11,304 nt of DNA from JABCPE02 sp963518845 (GCA_963518845.1 CAUQKV010000038.1:1-11304), one strand, 5' to 3'; numbered from the stretch's first letter, positions 1 to 7,156 are shown. The notes: generated by a model not told the origin, from the sequence alone. Made by a program: numbers and translations.

Positions 1-506
1 GGAATGCGGGAGTGTAGTTTTATTTTGCTGTTTTCTACGAAGCTGATTTTATCAGGGTTGTTGGTAATGAGGTTGATTTCCTTTATCCCAAGTATTTCTA
101 AAATATCAACCGCCACACTGAAATTCCTATCATCGGCAGGAAGTCCCAGCTTTAGATTGGCTTCCACAGTGTCTAAGCCTTTTTCTTGTAGTGCGTAGGC
201 TTTTAGCTTATTGATAATACCGATATTTCTGCCCTCTTGCCGTAGATAGACAATCACGCCACCGTGTATTTGGGTATACTGCATCGCGGAAGAAAGCTGC
301 TGTCCGCATTCGCATTTTTTAGAATGGAAAACCTCTCCTGTGATGCATTCAGAATGAAAACGGACATTCACCACGCTGGATAAGTCCGTATTTTCTGCTA
401 TCAAAGCAAGATGCGGCATCCAATCTTGTTCCTTTTCAGAGAAAGCGATGATTTTGAACTTTCCGTACTCTGTAGGGACATTAGCCTCAGCCTGAATTTT
501 TACCAT
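1..506 (-). CDS. ribA: GTP cyclohydrolase II, 3'-truncated by the window edge
   Basis: RibA opens the imidazole ring of GTP to give 2,5-diamino-6-ribosylamino-pyrimidinone phosphate, formate and pyrophosphate. This is the first committed step of riboflavin synthesis, in the cytoplasm. The 168 visible residues align well with E. coli RibA from the first residue. The three zinc-ligand cysteines stand at 54, 65 and 67 (HSECITG, then KKCECG), exactly the E. coli numbering. They are followed by RQEGRNIG (89-96), KAYALQ with the conserved Tyr104, DTVEAN (112-117) and Arg127 in ADDRNF. About 30 C-terminal residues lie outside the window. The ATG at 504-506 starts directly at the RibA domain, so this is a stand-alone RibA rather than a RibBA fusion. 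It begins one base after the stop of the lipoprotein gene upstream, which suggests co-transcription. Identification is firm. Confidence 0.96.
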   Translation of the reverse strand, partial: MVKIQAEANVPTEYGKFKIIAFSEKEQDWMPHLALIAENTDLSSVVNVRFHSECITGEVFHSKKCECGQQLSSAMQYTQIHGGVIVYLRQEGRNIGIINKLKAYALQEKGLDTVEANLKLGLPADDRNFSVAVDILEILGIKEINLITNNPDKISFVENSKIKLHSRI

Positions 507-507
507 T

Positions 508-969
508 CTATAAAGTGTCTTTTAGGGATTCTATCAGCGTGATATTGGTTTTGATATTTACTAAAAACCTGTTGAGAATCTCTTGTTCATCTTCATTGAG
601 ATTGTTTTTTAGCTTTTGTATTTTTTTATAAGATTTTTCATAATTATACAAAGCCTTTTCTTTTCCCACGGTGTTGTGCTCTTTCACAGCGTATAGGTAT
701 TCTGTGATGTAGAATTTCAGATTAGAAAACTCCTCATTTACAGGTTTTTGTGAGAAAGAGGAGCACGAACTAAAAGCATTGGTAATATCCGAAGAGTATT
801 TTATCAGGTCTAAATTATCACTGATATTTTTGACTACATCTTCAGGCGATTTTTCAGAGATGTTGGCAATCAAGGCGGTAGTAGGAGACAGATTATTTTT
901 TTCTGTTGCACACGCAGATACTACAAAACCACATATTCCGACAATTCCCAATGCTTTTAGTATATTCAT
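508..969 (-). CDS. Small predicted lipoprotein, function unknown
   Basis: This 153-residue protein has a lipoprotein signal peptide. A short hydrophobic stretch (residues 5-19) ends in VVSAC, so Cys20 would be the lipidated residue. The mature part is polar and looks mostly helical, especially residues 80-150, which are rich in Lys, Glu and Asn. It also has two cysteines at 69-73 region (SSCSS). I recognise no domain. The ATG overlaps the stop of the DUF4254 gene by one base (TAATG), and ribA starts one base after its own stop, so it is translated as part of the tatA-DUF4254-ribA cluster. Placement is probably periplasmic face of the inner or outer membrane. The gene call is strong; the function is unknown. 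Confidence 0.88.
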   Translation of the reverse strand: MNILKALGIVGICGFVVSACATEKNNLSPTTALIANISEKSPEDVVKNISDNLDLIKYSSDITNAFSSCSSFSQKPVNEEFSNLKFYITEYLYAVKEHNTVGKEKALYNYEKSYKKIQKLKNNLNEDEQEILNRFLVNIKTNITLIESLKDTL

Positions 970-1586
970 TATTCTTTCTTTTTGTATAATACAGGATTTA
1001 GAGTCTCATCATTATACATTTTCATTTGTTTATAAGTTTTTATTTTTACGAGCCCGTTTTCTATGTCATTCAGCAGCTGGTCAATAGCAGAGCTAAGGTC
1101 TTTCTTTTGCTCCAAAAGTGTATTCAGCTTCGTTTGGCATTTCTCTCTATGCTCATCACTTGCAGATGTTCTATTGGCTTCTAAGTCCATATGATAGACT
1201 TTTAGAGCCAAAATGGACAGTCTGTCCACCGCCCATGCAGGTGTTTCTGTGTTTATCTTGGCATCGGCATTTGGTGTAGTGTTTTTGTATTTGTTTAAAA
1301 ACCAACTATCTATAAATTCCACTAAATCAGTTCTTTTCTGATTAGAAGCATCTATTCTTCGTTTGATTTCTAACGCTTTTACAGGATCTATATTTTCATC
1401 TCGGATGATATCCTCCAAATGCCACTGAACCGTATCAATCCAGTTTTTGTCATACAAAATTTGTTCCAAACTATTATTTTCGTAGTGGTTTGGTTTTGCA
1501 GCATCCACATCATCAGTGATGTGATAATCCTCTATTGACCTATTGAAAATGCTCCAAGCGTATTCAGAGAAAGAATTATTATTCAT
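969..1586 (-). CDS. DUF4254 family protein
   Basis: This 205-residue protein matches what I know of the DUF4254 family, found mainly in Bacteroidota and of no established function. Characteristic stretches are SLEQILYDKNWIDTVQWHLE (39-58), IIRDENIDPVKALEIKRRID (60-79) and SNQKRTDLVEFIDSW (81-95). It has no signal peptide or membrane segment, so it should be cytoplasmic. It looks entirely alpha-helical, with a long charged helix around 130-170. It lies five bases downstream of tatA and its stop overlaps the start of the lipoprotein gene. In other Bacteroidota I recall DUF4254 genes beside envelope-sugar glycosyltransferase genes, which is context only. The start is ATG with no clear Shine-Dalgarno sequence, as is usual in this phylum. 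Confidence 0.88.
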   Translation of the reverse strand: MNNNSFSEYAWSIFNRSIEDYHITDDVDAAKPNHYENNSLEQILYDKNWIDTVQWHLEDIIRDENIDPVKALEIKRRIDASNQKRTDLVEFIDSWFLNKYKNTTPNADAKINTETPAWAVDRLSILALKVYHMDLEANRTSASDEHREKCQTKLNTLLEQKKDLSSAIDQLLNDIENGLVKIKTYKQMKMYNDETLNPVLYKKKE

Positions 1587-1591
1587 AAAAT

Positions 1592-1795
1592 TTATTTAGT
1601 TGTTTTGTCTTCAGTATTATCGTTTTCTTTGTCATCCTCTTTCATAGATTTTTTAAACTCTTTGATTCCAGAGCCTAATCCCTTCATAAATTCAGGAATT
1701 CTTTTAGCTCCGAAAAGCAATAAGATAAGGATAGCAATGACTAAGATTTCTCTCATTCCTAGTCCCATAAATAGTGGTATTAGAATACTGTTCAT
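1592..1795 (-). CDS. tatA: Twin-arginine translocase subunit TatA/TatE family
   Basis: TatA oligomerises in the inner membrane and forms the passage through which TatBC-recruited folded proteins are exported. The 67-residue protein has the family layout: a short periplasmic N-terminus, one membrane helix (about 14-28), the hinge FGAKRIP (28-34), an amphipathic helix (about 35-51, FMKGLGSGIKEFKKSM) and a charged tail rich in Asp, Glu and Lys. The length is at the short end for TatA. No tatC is in the window, so the partner must be elsewhere. A TatE-like paralogue cannot be excluded from one gene. It appears to be the first gene of a cluster with DUF4254, a lipoprotein gene and ribA, with a -7 type promoter element about 20 bp upstream. 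Confidence 0.93.
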   Translation of the reverse strand: MNSILIPLFMGLGMREILVIAILILLLFGAKRIPEFMKGLGSGIKEFKKSMKEDDKENDNTEDKTTK

Positions 1796-1815
1796 GATTT
1801 TTTATTTTGGTAGAA

Positions 1816-1823
1816 CAAAATTA
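1816..1823 (-). promoter_or_regulatory. Candidate -7 promoter element for the tatA cluster
   Basis: On the minus strand this reads TAATTTTG, which fits the Bacteroidota/Flavobacteriia -7 consensus TAnnTTTG. It ends 20 bases before the tatA ATG. No convincing TTG-type -33 element lies 17-20 bp further up; the best is a CTTT stretch. The forward strand also holds a 6-bp inverted repeat here, ATTTTG at 1804-1809 and CAAAAT at 1816-1821, overlapping the element. The AT-rich background makes chance matches common. Confidence 0.45.
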
Positions 1824-1855
1824 AACATTTTTTTAGGATAAAGCTAATGATAAAA

Positions 1856-3391
1856 TTAACTAGTTACCCAGCTCAATGGATCTACAGGATTTGTCTGATT
1901 CCAAACTTGGAAATCAAGAGTGTAAGTCCCATCAAAGTCAAGTCCTACTTCTCCTATATTTGTTCCTGCGGAAATAGTCTGGTTTTTAGAAACATAGGTG
2001 CTGGCTAAATTACTATAAATAGTGAAATAATTTCCATGTTTTACCATCACGGTTTTTGAACCACCACTGGCCAAAACATTTACCACCACACCAGCAAAAA
2101 CACTTCTTGCTTTTGTTCCTGCATCCACAGCGATTTTGATTCCATTGTTTTCTATAACAACCCCTTTATACACAGGGTGCGGCTGTCTCCCGAAACGCTG
2201 TGTAACCCGTCCACGCTGCACAGGGAAAGAAAGTCTTCCTCTATTTTCCGCAAAACTGTTACTAGAAGAACTTCCAGCACCAGCTGATGCCATTGCCCGC
2301 TCATCCACAGCTTTTTTCTCAGATTCTGTTTTTTTGGCTACAGCTTCTGCATTTACTCTGGCAGCCTCGGCTTTACTTGCGGCTATTTTTGCTTTTTCGG
2401 CAGCTTCCATTTTTGCTTTTTCAGCAGCTATTCTTTTTGCTTCATTGTTGGCTTCTATGGCTTTTCTTTCCTCTTCTGCTTTTTTTCTAGCGATTTCGGC
2501 TAGCCTTCTTTCTTCCTCTTCAGCTTTTCTTTTTGCTCTTTCGGCCTCTTCACGAGCTCTTCTATTGGCTTCTTCTATTCTCGCTTTTTCTTTTTCGGCT
2601 TCTATTCTCGCTAATCTTAGTTTTTCTTCACGAGCTTTTCTTTCGGCCTCTTCTTTCGCTTTTGCGATTCTGATTTCTTCAGCGATGATTTTTCTGATTT
2701 CGCCTTCTAATCTCTTAGATTCAGATTGTTTTTGTTTAAGTTCAGCCACTAGTCTGGCTTCATTCTTTTTGAAATCTTCTAATAAAATTTCTTTTTCTTT
2801 TCTTTCGTGGGCGATTACTTCTAAATCTTTAGCCTGTTTTAGGAGAAGATTTTCCTTGTCTTTTTTAGATTTTTCCCTTAGGGCGATTGTGCTTTTTATC
2901 TTTTTAGCTTTGTCAGATATTTCTGCAGCTTTTTTGTCTTGGTATTCTCCATATTGTTTCAGATACTGCACTCTACGAAGCGCCTGTCCCAAATCTTGAG
3001 AAGACAAAATGAAAGTTACTTTATTCTGTACACCTTTGTTTTTATAGGCTTTTACGAGAATTTCGGCATAATTTTTACGGAGAACTTTCAGCTCTCGGTT
3101 GTATTTATTGATTTCTAACTGACGAAGATATATATCATCTTCTATGAATCTTTTTTCTTTCTGTGTATTGCCATAGACTTTCTCACGAAGGGCAATTTTT
3201 TTGTTGATATCATTAAGGTAAGATATGGAAAGTCTGGCCTCACTCTTTGTTTTAGCTAAGTTAGCATTGATGGTTTCGATTTGTTTTTTTAATTCAGCAT
3301 TCTGCTTTTGTAAATCTTCCTTGCTTTTTTGAGAAAGAAAGAGAGAAGCAGAAAAAATCCCAATAAATAAGCTTATCTTCCTGAAATACAT
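1856..3391 (-). CDS. EnvC-like murein hydrolase activator with degenerate LytM (M23) domain
   Basis: This is probably a periplasmic activator of peptidoglycan amidases during cell separation, like E. coli EnvC. It has 511 residues. A signal peptide spans about 1-20. A first coiled coil covers about 21-115, a short globular linker (120-150, FILSSQDLGQALRR) follows as in EnvC, then a very long Lys/Glu/Ala/Arg coiled coil (about 155-365), a Ser/Gly linker (369-380) and a LytM domain (388-511). The M23 metal ligands and catalytic histidines are replaced. The usual HxGxD is NNGIK (415-419), YAHL is YSNL (459-462) and HLHFE is TLDFQ (491-495). It should therefore not hydrolyse murein, as with EnvC. 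The start overlaps the DUF4292 stop by one base (TAATG). The coiled coil is longer than in E. coli EnvC (about 419 residues in total). Confidence 0.92.
   Translation of the reverse strand: MYFRKISLFIGIFSASLFLSQKSKEDLQKQNAELKKQIETINANLAKTKSEARLSISYLNDINKKIALREKVYGNTQKEKRFIEDDIYLRQLEINKYNRELKVLRKNYAEILVKAYKNKGVQNKVTFILSSQDLGQALRRVQYLKQYGEYQDKKAAEISDKAKKIKSTIALREKSKKDKENLLLKQAKDLEVIAHERKEKEILLEDFKKNEARLVAELKQKQSESKRLEGEIRKIIAEEIRIAKAKEEAERKAREEKLRLARIEAEKEKARIEEANRRAREEAERAKRKAEEEERRLAEIARKKAEEERKAIEANNEAKRIAAEKAKMEAAEKAKIAASKAEAARVNAEAVAKKTESEKKAVDERAMASAGAGSSSSNSFAENRGRLSFPVQRGRVTQRFGRQPHPVYKGVVIENNGIKIAVDAGTKARSVFAGVVVNVLASGGSKTVMVKHGNYFTIYSNLASTYVSKNQTISAGTNIGEVGLDFDGTYTLDFQVWNQTNPVDPLSWVTS
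2386..2429. repeat. Two 20-bp direct repeats with 24-bp period inside the EnvC-like gene
   Basis: Positions 2386-2405 and 2410-2429 are identical at 19 of 20 bases (tttttgctttttcggcagct against the same with one a for g). The period is 24 bp, so one unit is eight codons and encodes the helical peptide repeat AAEKAKME/AAEKAKIA near residues 322-337. A change in copy number would keep the frame. It reflects the low-complexity coiled coil and is not a mobile element. Confidence 0.7.
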
Positions 3392-4191
3392 TAGAAATCT
3401 CGTTTTTTATAATTACTTGGAACCGAATATGGGGTTTCCATTCTAGAAAAGTCAAATTTCGTGTTTTCTATTAAAATTTGGTCAGTTTTCTTACCTTTTA
3501 TAACTATTTTAACATTTTTAGGGAGTTTCACACCATTGATATCTACCCAATTATCATAAAATAATGCCAAATTATCCGCAGTTTTTGTGTCTTTTAAAGA
3601 AACTTTGGTAAGGTTCAGCTCGTTAGAAAAACGGAACTCTGTAAGGTATTCGCTGGTTTTTCCATCAATGTTTACTTTCTGTGTGTTGTATGGTTTTAGG
3701 ATGTATTCTTCGGCTTCTTTGGTTAAGTTAAAATCTTTTTCATTGACAGGAAAGAAAACTTTTCCAACCAATAAATTTTGAAGTGAATAATAGTCTAAAA
3801 AATTGACTTTCAGTAAATTATTAAGGTAAGAAAAATCAGAATCGATATAAGTTCTGCTCAGTTTTTCGTAGGCTTTTAGTCCCTGTGGAGTTGCTATTCC
3901 GCGGCCTATATTCATAAACAGCGCAGACATGTTCATCCATATTTTCTGGTTGTTTTCTATGTAGATAGTTGCATGAATGGTAGGAACGAATTTTCCTACT
4001 TCTGCATCTATTTTAGAAGTGATTTTAAGGGCTTCAAAATCAGATTTTTTCGTGATAGCATCATAGAAATTTTTGTTGCTGGAAACAGCAGGGATTTCCG
4101 ATTTAACAGCGATGCTTTTTTTAGCACCACAAGAGGCTAAAAATACCATGATGCCCGATAGAGCTATTAATTTCTTCATTTTGTTAATCAT
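3391..4191 (-). CDS. DUF4292 family predicted outer-membrane lipoprotein
   Basis: The protein has 266 residues from the chosen start. Lys-rich residues and a hydrophobic run end in the lipobox LASC, with Cys21 as lipidation site. The body resembles DUF4292 of Bacteroidota: FYDAITKKSDFEALKITSKI (42-61), then strands such as IHATIYIENNQKIWMNMS (72-89), a conserved-looking RTYIDSDF (113-120) and a beta-rich C-terminal half. The family is thought to have a LolA/LolB-like fold, which would suggest lipid or lipoprotein handling; that is inference. An in-frame ATG at 4293 would overlap the nucleotidyltransferase by 80 bp and hide the signal peptide, so I reject it. ATG 4189-4191 has AGAAG eight bases upstream. 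ATG 4177-4179 (MKKLIALSG) is an equally plausible start. The stop overlaps the EnvC-like start, which points to translational coupling. Confidence 0.87.
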   Translation of the reverse strand: MINKMKKLIALSGIMVFLASCGAKKSIAVKSEIPAVSSNKNFYDAITKKSDFEALKITSKIDAEVGKFVPTIHATIYIENNQKIWMNMSALFMNIGRGIATPQGLKAYEKLSRTYIDSDFSYLNNLLKVNFLDYYSLQNLLVGKVFFPVNEKDFNLTKEAEEYILKPYNTQKVNIDGKTSEYLTEFRFSNELNLTKVSLKDTKTADNLALFYDNWVDINGVKLPKNVKIVIKGKKTDQILIENTKFDFSRMETPYSVPSNYKKRDF

Positions 4192-4213
4192 TAAAATCAC
4201 TTCTAAAAAATTT

Positions 4214-5227
4214 TTATTCAGAGAAATCCAATACGGAAAAATCTCCCAAAGAAAGATTGATAGAAGTTCCGATATACTTCGCCGAGTTCCCAATCATGGA
4301 GTTGCTCAGGTTAGCAGACTGGATTTCTGTTCTTTCTTGGATTAGAGAGTTATCTATATTAGAATTTTTTACTATGGTGTTATTACCCAGAGAAACTCTC
4401 GGCCCGATGATAGAATTTACGATTTTCACATTCTCTCCGATGAAGCATGGAGGAATTATCAAGCTGTTTTCTATCTGTGCAGAAGCTGGATACTGGGAAA
4501 GATTTTCTTTTTCGTATTCCAAAATTTTACCGTTGGTCTGTACGGTGATGGTTTTGTTTCCGCAGTCCATCCAGTCATTTACCTTTCCTAAAGAGAATTT
4601 TGCTCCTTTTTTTCTAAGGTTTTCTAGTGCAGTTGTCAGCTGGTATTCGCCTCCGTCTTTGATATCATTACTCATGATATAGTCTATCTCGCCCATGAGT
4701 TTTTCTGCGCTGTTGAAATAGTAAATCCCAATAATCGCCAAATCAGATACGAACTCTTTTGGTTTTTCTACAAAGTCTGTGATGAAACCATAGTCATCTA
4801 ATTTTACAACTCCGAAGGCACTTGGGTCATCTACTTTTTTTACCCAAATTACTCCATCAGAATTGGTATCTAGATGAAAATCAGCTCTAAATAATGTATC
4901 TGCAAAAGCGATGATTACAGGCCCCTGCATACTTTCTCTAGCACAGTTGATGGCATGAGCTGTTCCCAAAGCCTCTGTTTGATGGTATATGCTTCCTTTT
5001 GCGCCTAATTTTTCTGCAACAGCTAATAAATCCTGCTCCACTTGACTTCCGAAATCACCAGTGATGAAGGCAACTTCATCTATTTTCTGATTTACCACCT
5101 TTGCGATGTCCTCTACCAATCTCTGCACGATAGGTTTTCCTGCGATAGGAATCAAAGGTTTCGGCACAGTCAAAGTGTGCGGTCTCAATCGGGAACCCTT
5201 TCCCGCCATAGGTATTATTATTTTCAT
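4214..5227 (-). CDS. Sugar-1-phosphate nucleotidyltransferase with left-handed beta-helix tail
   Basis: The enzyme activates a sugar 1-phosphate with an NTP to make an NDP-sugar for surface polysaccharide or a related pathway. The 337 residues begin with the Rossmann-like nucleotidyltransferase domain. The signature GKGSRLRPHTLTVPKPLIPI spans 9-28 with AGKP following; TEALGTAHAI (84-93) lies in the base-binding part; the metal Asp is D110 in FADTLF; VEKP is at 153-156; and DGGEYQLT (191-198) is typical. From about 250 a hexapeptide-like left-handed beta-helix follows (SLIIPP, NSIIGP, VSLGNN, SNIDNS, LIQERT). The sequence does not settle which sugar or nucleotide; glucose-1-phosphate thymidylyl- or uridylyltransferase-like and mannose-1-phosphate guanylyltransferase-like are all possible. 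It sits between dut (30-bp gap) and the DUF4292 gene, in the cluster led by the flippase, which fits envelope sugar metabolism. Confidence 0.9.
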   Translation of the reverse strand: MKIIIPMAGKGSRLRPHTLTVPKPLIPIAGKPIVQRLVEDIAKVVNQKIDEVAFITGDFGSQVEQDLLAVAEKLGAKGSIYHQTEALGTAHAINCARESMQGPVIIAFADTLFRADFHLDTNSDGVIWVKKVDDPSAFGVVKLDDYGFITDFVEKPKEFVSDLAIIGIYYFNSAEKLMGEIDYIMSNDIKDGGEYQLTTALENLRKKGAKFSLGKVNDWMDCGNKTITVQTNGKILEYEKENLSQYPASAQIENSLIIPPCFIGENVKIVNSIIGPRVSLGNNTIVKNSNIDNSLIQERTEIQSANLSNSMIGNSAKYIGTSINLSLGDFSVLDFSE

Positions 5228-5257
5228 AATAGATGTATTTTTATAATTTTTAAAATG

Positions 5258-5692
5258 TTATTTCGTTCCAGAACTTCCGAAACCTCCTGCGCCTCTTTCT
5301 GTTTCGTCAAGGGTTTCTACCTCTTCCCACTGGGCAGTTTCGTGTTTTGCGATGACTAGCTGGGCAATTCGCTCTCCATCATTGATGACAAATTCATCTT
5401 TGGATAGATTTGCGAGAATTACACCAACTTCTCCGCGGTAGTCTGCATCTATCGTTCCAGGGCTGTTCAGACAAGTAATTCCGTGCTTGGCAGCCAGTCC
5501 ACTGCGAGGTCTTACTTGGGCTTCGTATCCTGCTGGCAGAGCTATGAAAATACCTGTCGGGATAATCGTTCGCTCTAAAGAACCTAACCGAACAGGCTCT
5601 GTGATATTCGCATACAAATCCATTCCAGCCGAAAGCTCGGTCTGATACTTTGGAAGCGGATGTTTGGATTTATTTATAATCTTAATTTTCAT
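5258..5692 (-). CDS. dut: dUTP diphosphatase (dUTPase)
   Basis: It hydrolyses dUTP to dUMP and pyrophosphate, keeping uracil out of DNA and supplying dUMP for thymidylate synthesis. The 144 residues match the homotrimeric dUTPase family in length and contain all five motifs in order: AGMDLYA (22-28), RPRSGLA (61-67), GTIDADYRGEVGV (79-91, with catalytic Asp83), GERIAQLVI (106-114) and the C-terminal P-loop-like RGAGGFGSSG (133-142) that closes over the substrate. The ATG overlaps the flippase stop by four bases (ATGA), so translation is probably coupled. The pairing with flippase and nucleotidyltransferase genes has no evident biochemical logic, but to my recollection it recurs in Flavobacteriia. 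Confidence 0.97.
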   Translation of the reverse strand: MKIKIINKSKHPLPKYQTELSAGMDLYANITEPVRLGSLERTIIPTGIFIALPAGYEAQVRPRSGLAAKHGITCLNSPGTIDADYRGEVGVILANLSKDEFVINDGERIAQLVIAKHETAQWEEVETLDETERGAGGFGSSGTK

Positions 5693-7140
5693 TTTTTCAA
5701 AAATTTTTTCAAGAGTGTTCTTTCCTTAAAAACGACAAATATCAGAAAAATTACAAAAATAATGTTACTGATGATGTAATTTTCTCTAAAATATTTAAAA
5801 GAAATCATTCCCAAACCTATGGAAAGAAGCAGGTAAATGATTATTTTAGTCGTGTTATAAGGTATCGGATATTTTATTTGCCCCCAAATATAGGAAATTA
5901 TCATCATAGACATGAAAGTCAGCAGCGCTGCCACTGCACTTGCCCAGTATCCATATTCAGGCACGAAGAAATAATTGACAGACACCGTAATCGCTGCTCC
6001 GATGAGGGAAATATACAGCCCTACGATGGTCTGGTCAGAGAGTTTGTACCAAATGGACAAGTTAAGATATATCCCCAAAAATACAGCTCCCAGCATAAGG
6101 CACGGAATCAGTTCTATGCCTTCGTAGTAGAGAGGATTGCTGATGTATATTTTGGAAATCCAAGAAATATTAGTGATAAGTCCTAGGAAAATCACACAGC
6201 TGCATATCACGAAGATGTCCATCAGCAGGGTGTAAGTTTTCTTCGCGTTTTCATTTTTAAAACTAGAAAAGAAATACGGCTCTATCCCCAGTTGGTAGGC
6301 CTGTCTAAACACGGTGATGAATGTCGCTATCTTGTAAACGGCTCCGTATACACCTATCTGGTGTTTGCTTTCTTCCTCAGGGAGGAGGTATTTTAGGAAT
6401 TGTCTGTCCATTGTCTGGTTGATGATGCCTGCCAGCCCAGCCACCATCACAGGCCAAGAGTAGTTCATAATTCTTTTCCATAAAGAAAAATCAAAACTTC
6501 TAAAACTGAAATTCACAAATTCTTTAGAAACAATAAGCAGCGAAACGATGCTTTGAACCAAATTCGCCACAAAGACATATCCCACGCCGAACTCAGCATC
6601 ATATTTCAGTCCGAGGAAGCCATTGGGTAAATTAGGAAGAATATTGATGAAAAACACTACCAACCCAAAATAAATTACGCTTCCTGCTACCTTGGATACT
6701 ACATACCGCAGCGGTTTTCCCTCTAAACGAAGAACAGCCGAAGGAATCGTAGAAAAAGCATCAATAGAAAGAATGAATAAAAATAAAATCAAGAAATGCA
6801 CTTGGTCTGGCGTATGGAAATACTCCGTAACCTCGCGCCGAAACACCCATCCTAAGACCAAATAAATAAAAGACATCGCCAAGATGCTCATGGAACAAGT
6901 GGAAACCAGCGTTTCTTTGCTGATATCTTTCTCTTGAGCAAAACGAAAAAACGAGGTCTCCATACCGTGCGTCAGAAAAACAGTAACCACTCCCGCGATG
7001 GAGTACCAATCTACGAAGGGCGCAGACTCCGCTGGTGAAAATGCCCTCGTGATGATGGGTGCAATGAGGAAAGGAAATATCCTCACCAGTACCGAACTGA
7101 TGCCGTAGAGCGCCGTTTGTCCTAATAGTTTTTTAATCAA
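5689..7140 (-). CDS. Polysaccharide flippase (Wzx/MATE-like), TTG start
   Basis: This is an inner-membrane transporter of the oligosaccharide flippase / polysaccharide biosynthesis family, expected to move lipid-linked sugar intermediates across the membrane. The 483 residues hold about 14 hydrophobic helices, roughly at 10-32, 42-60, 80-98, 115-135, 147-168, 184-205, 226-243, 262-283, 305-325, 343-361, 370-392, 397-419, 431-447 and 455-471. The N-terminus IKKLLGQTALYGISSVLVR is typical of flavobacterial members. The start must be TTG at 7138-7140. Upstream in frame there is no ATG before a stop at 7168-7170, and the next internal Met would delete the first helix and more. No glycosyltransferase lies next to it, so the substrate is unknown. 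A lipid II flippase role cannot be excluded. Confidence 0.9.
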   Translation of the reverse strand: MIKKLLGQTALYGISSVLVRIFPFLIAPIITRAFSPAESAPFVDWYSIAGVVTVFLTHGMETSFFRFAQEKDISKETLVSTCSMSILAMSFIYLVLGWVFRREVTEYFHTPDQVHFLILFLFILSIDAFSTIPSAVLRLEGKPLRYVVSKVAGSVIYFGLVVFFINILPNLPNGFLGLKYDAEFGVGYVFVANLVQSIVSLLIVSKEFVNFSFRSFDFSLWKRIMNYSWPVMVAGLAGIINQTMDRQFLKYLLPEEESKHQIGVYGAVYKIATFITVFRQAYQLGIEPYFFSSFKNENAKKTYTLLMDIFVICSCVIFLGLITNISWISKIYISNPLYYEGIELIPCLMLGAVFLGIYLNLSIWYKLSDQTIVGLYISLIGAAITVSVNYFFVPEYGYWASAVAALLTFMSMMIISYIWGQIKYPIPYNTTKIIIYLLLSIGLGMISFKYFRENYIISNIIFVIFLIFVVFKERTLLKKFLKK

Positions 7141-7156
7141 AACTTTAATTTTGATG

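Noticed and set aside
779..1087. Plus-strand open frame of 102 codons across the lipoprotein/DUF4254 junction
   Set aside because: It is antisense to two coupled genes, with no domain, signal or promoter support.
1796..1855. Possible rho-independent terminator between the EnvC-like gene and tatA
   Set aside because: The only inverted repeat (ATTTTG at 1804-1809, CAAAAT at 1816-1821) is a six-base, almost GC-free stem that overlaps the -7 element. It is too weak for a terminator.
2340..2660. Repetitive-looking stretch that might be a CRISPR or satellite array
   Set aside because: The repeats are imperfect, codon-phased and encode coiled-coil heptad-like peptide. There are no regular unique spacers.
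2136..2999. Long plus-strand open frame of 287 codons rich in Ser, Ala, Leu and Phe
   Set aside because: It is antisense to the Lys/Glu/Ala-rich coiled coil of the EnvC-like gene. Low-complexity codons such as GCT, TTC and TCT on the other strand leave it open; the composition is not that of a natural protein.
4192..4293. N-terminal extension of the DUF4292 gene from ATG 4293
   Set aside because: It overlaps the nucleotidyltransferase coding region by 80 bp and would bury the lipoprotein signal peptide, which starts cleanly at 4191 or 4179.
4257..4682. Plus-strand open frame of 141 codons
   Set aside because: It lies wholly opposite the well-supported nucleotidyltransferase and shows no recognisable protein features.
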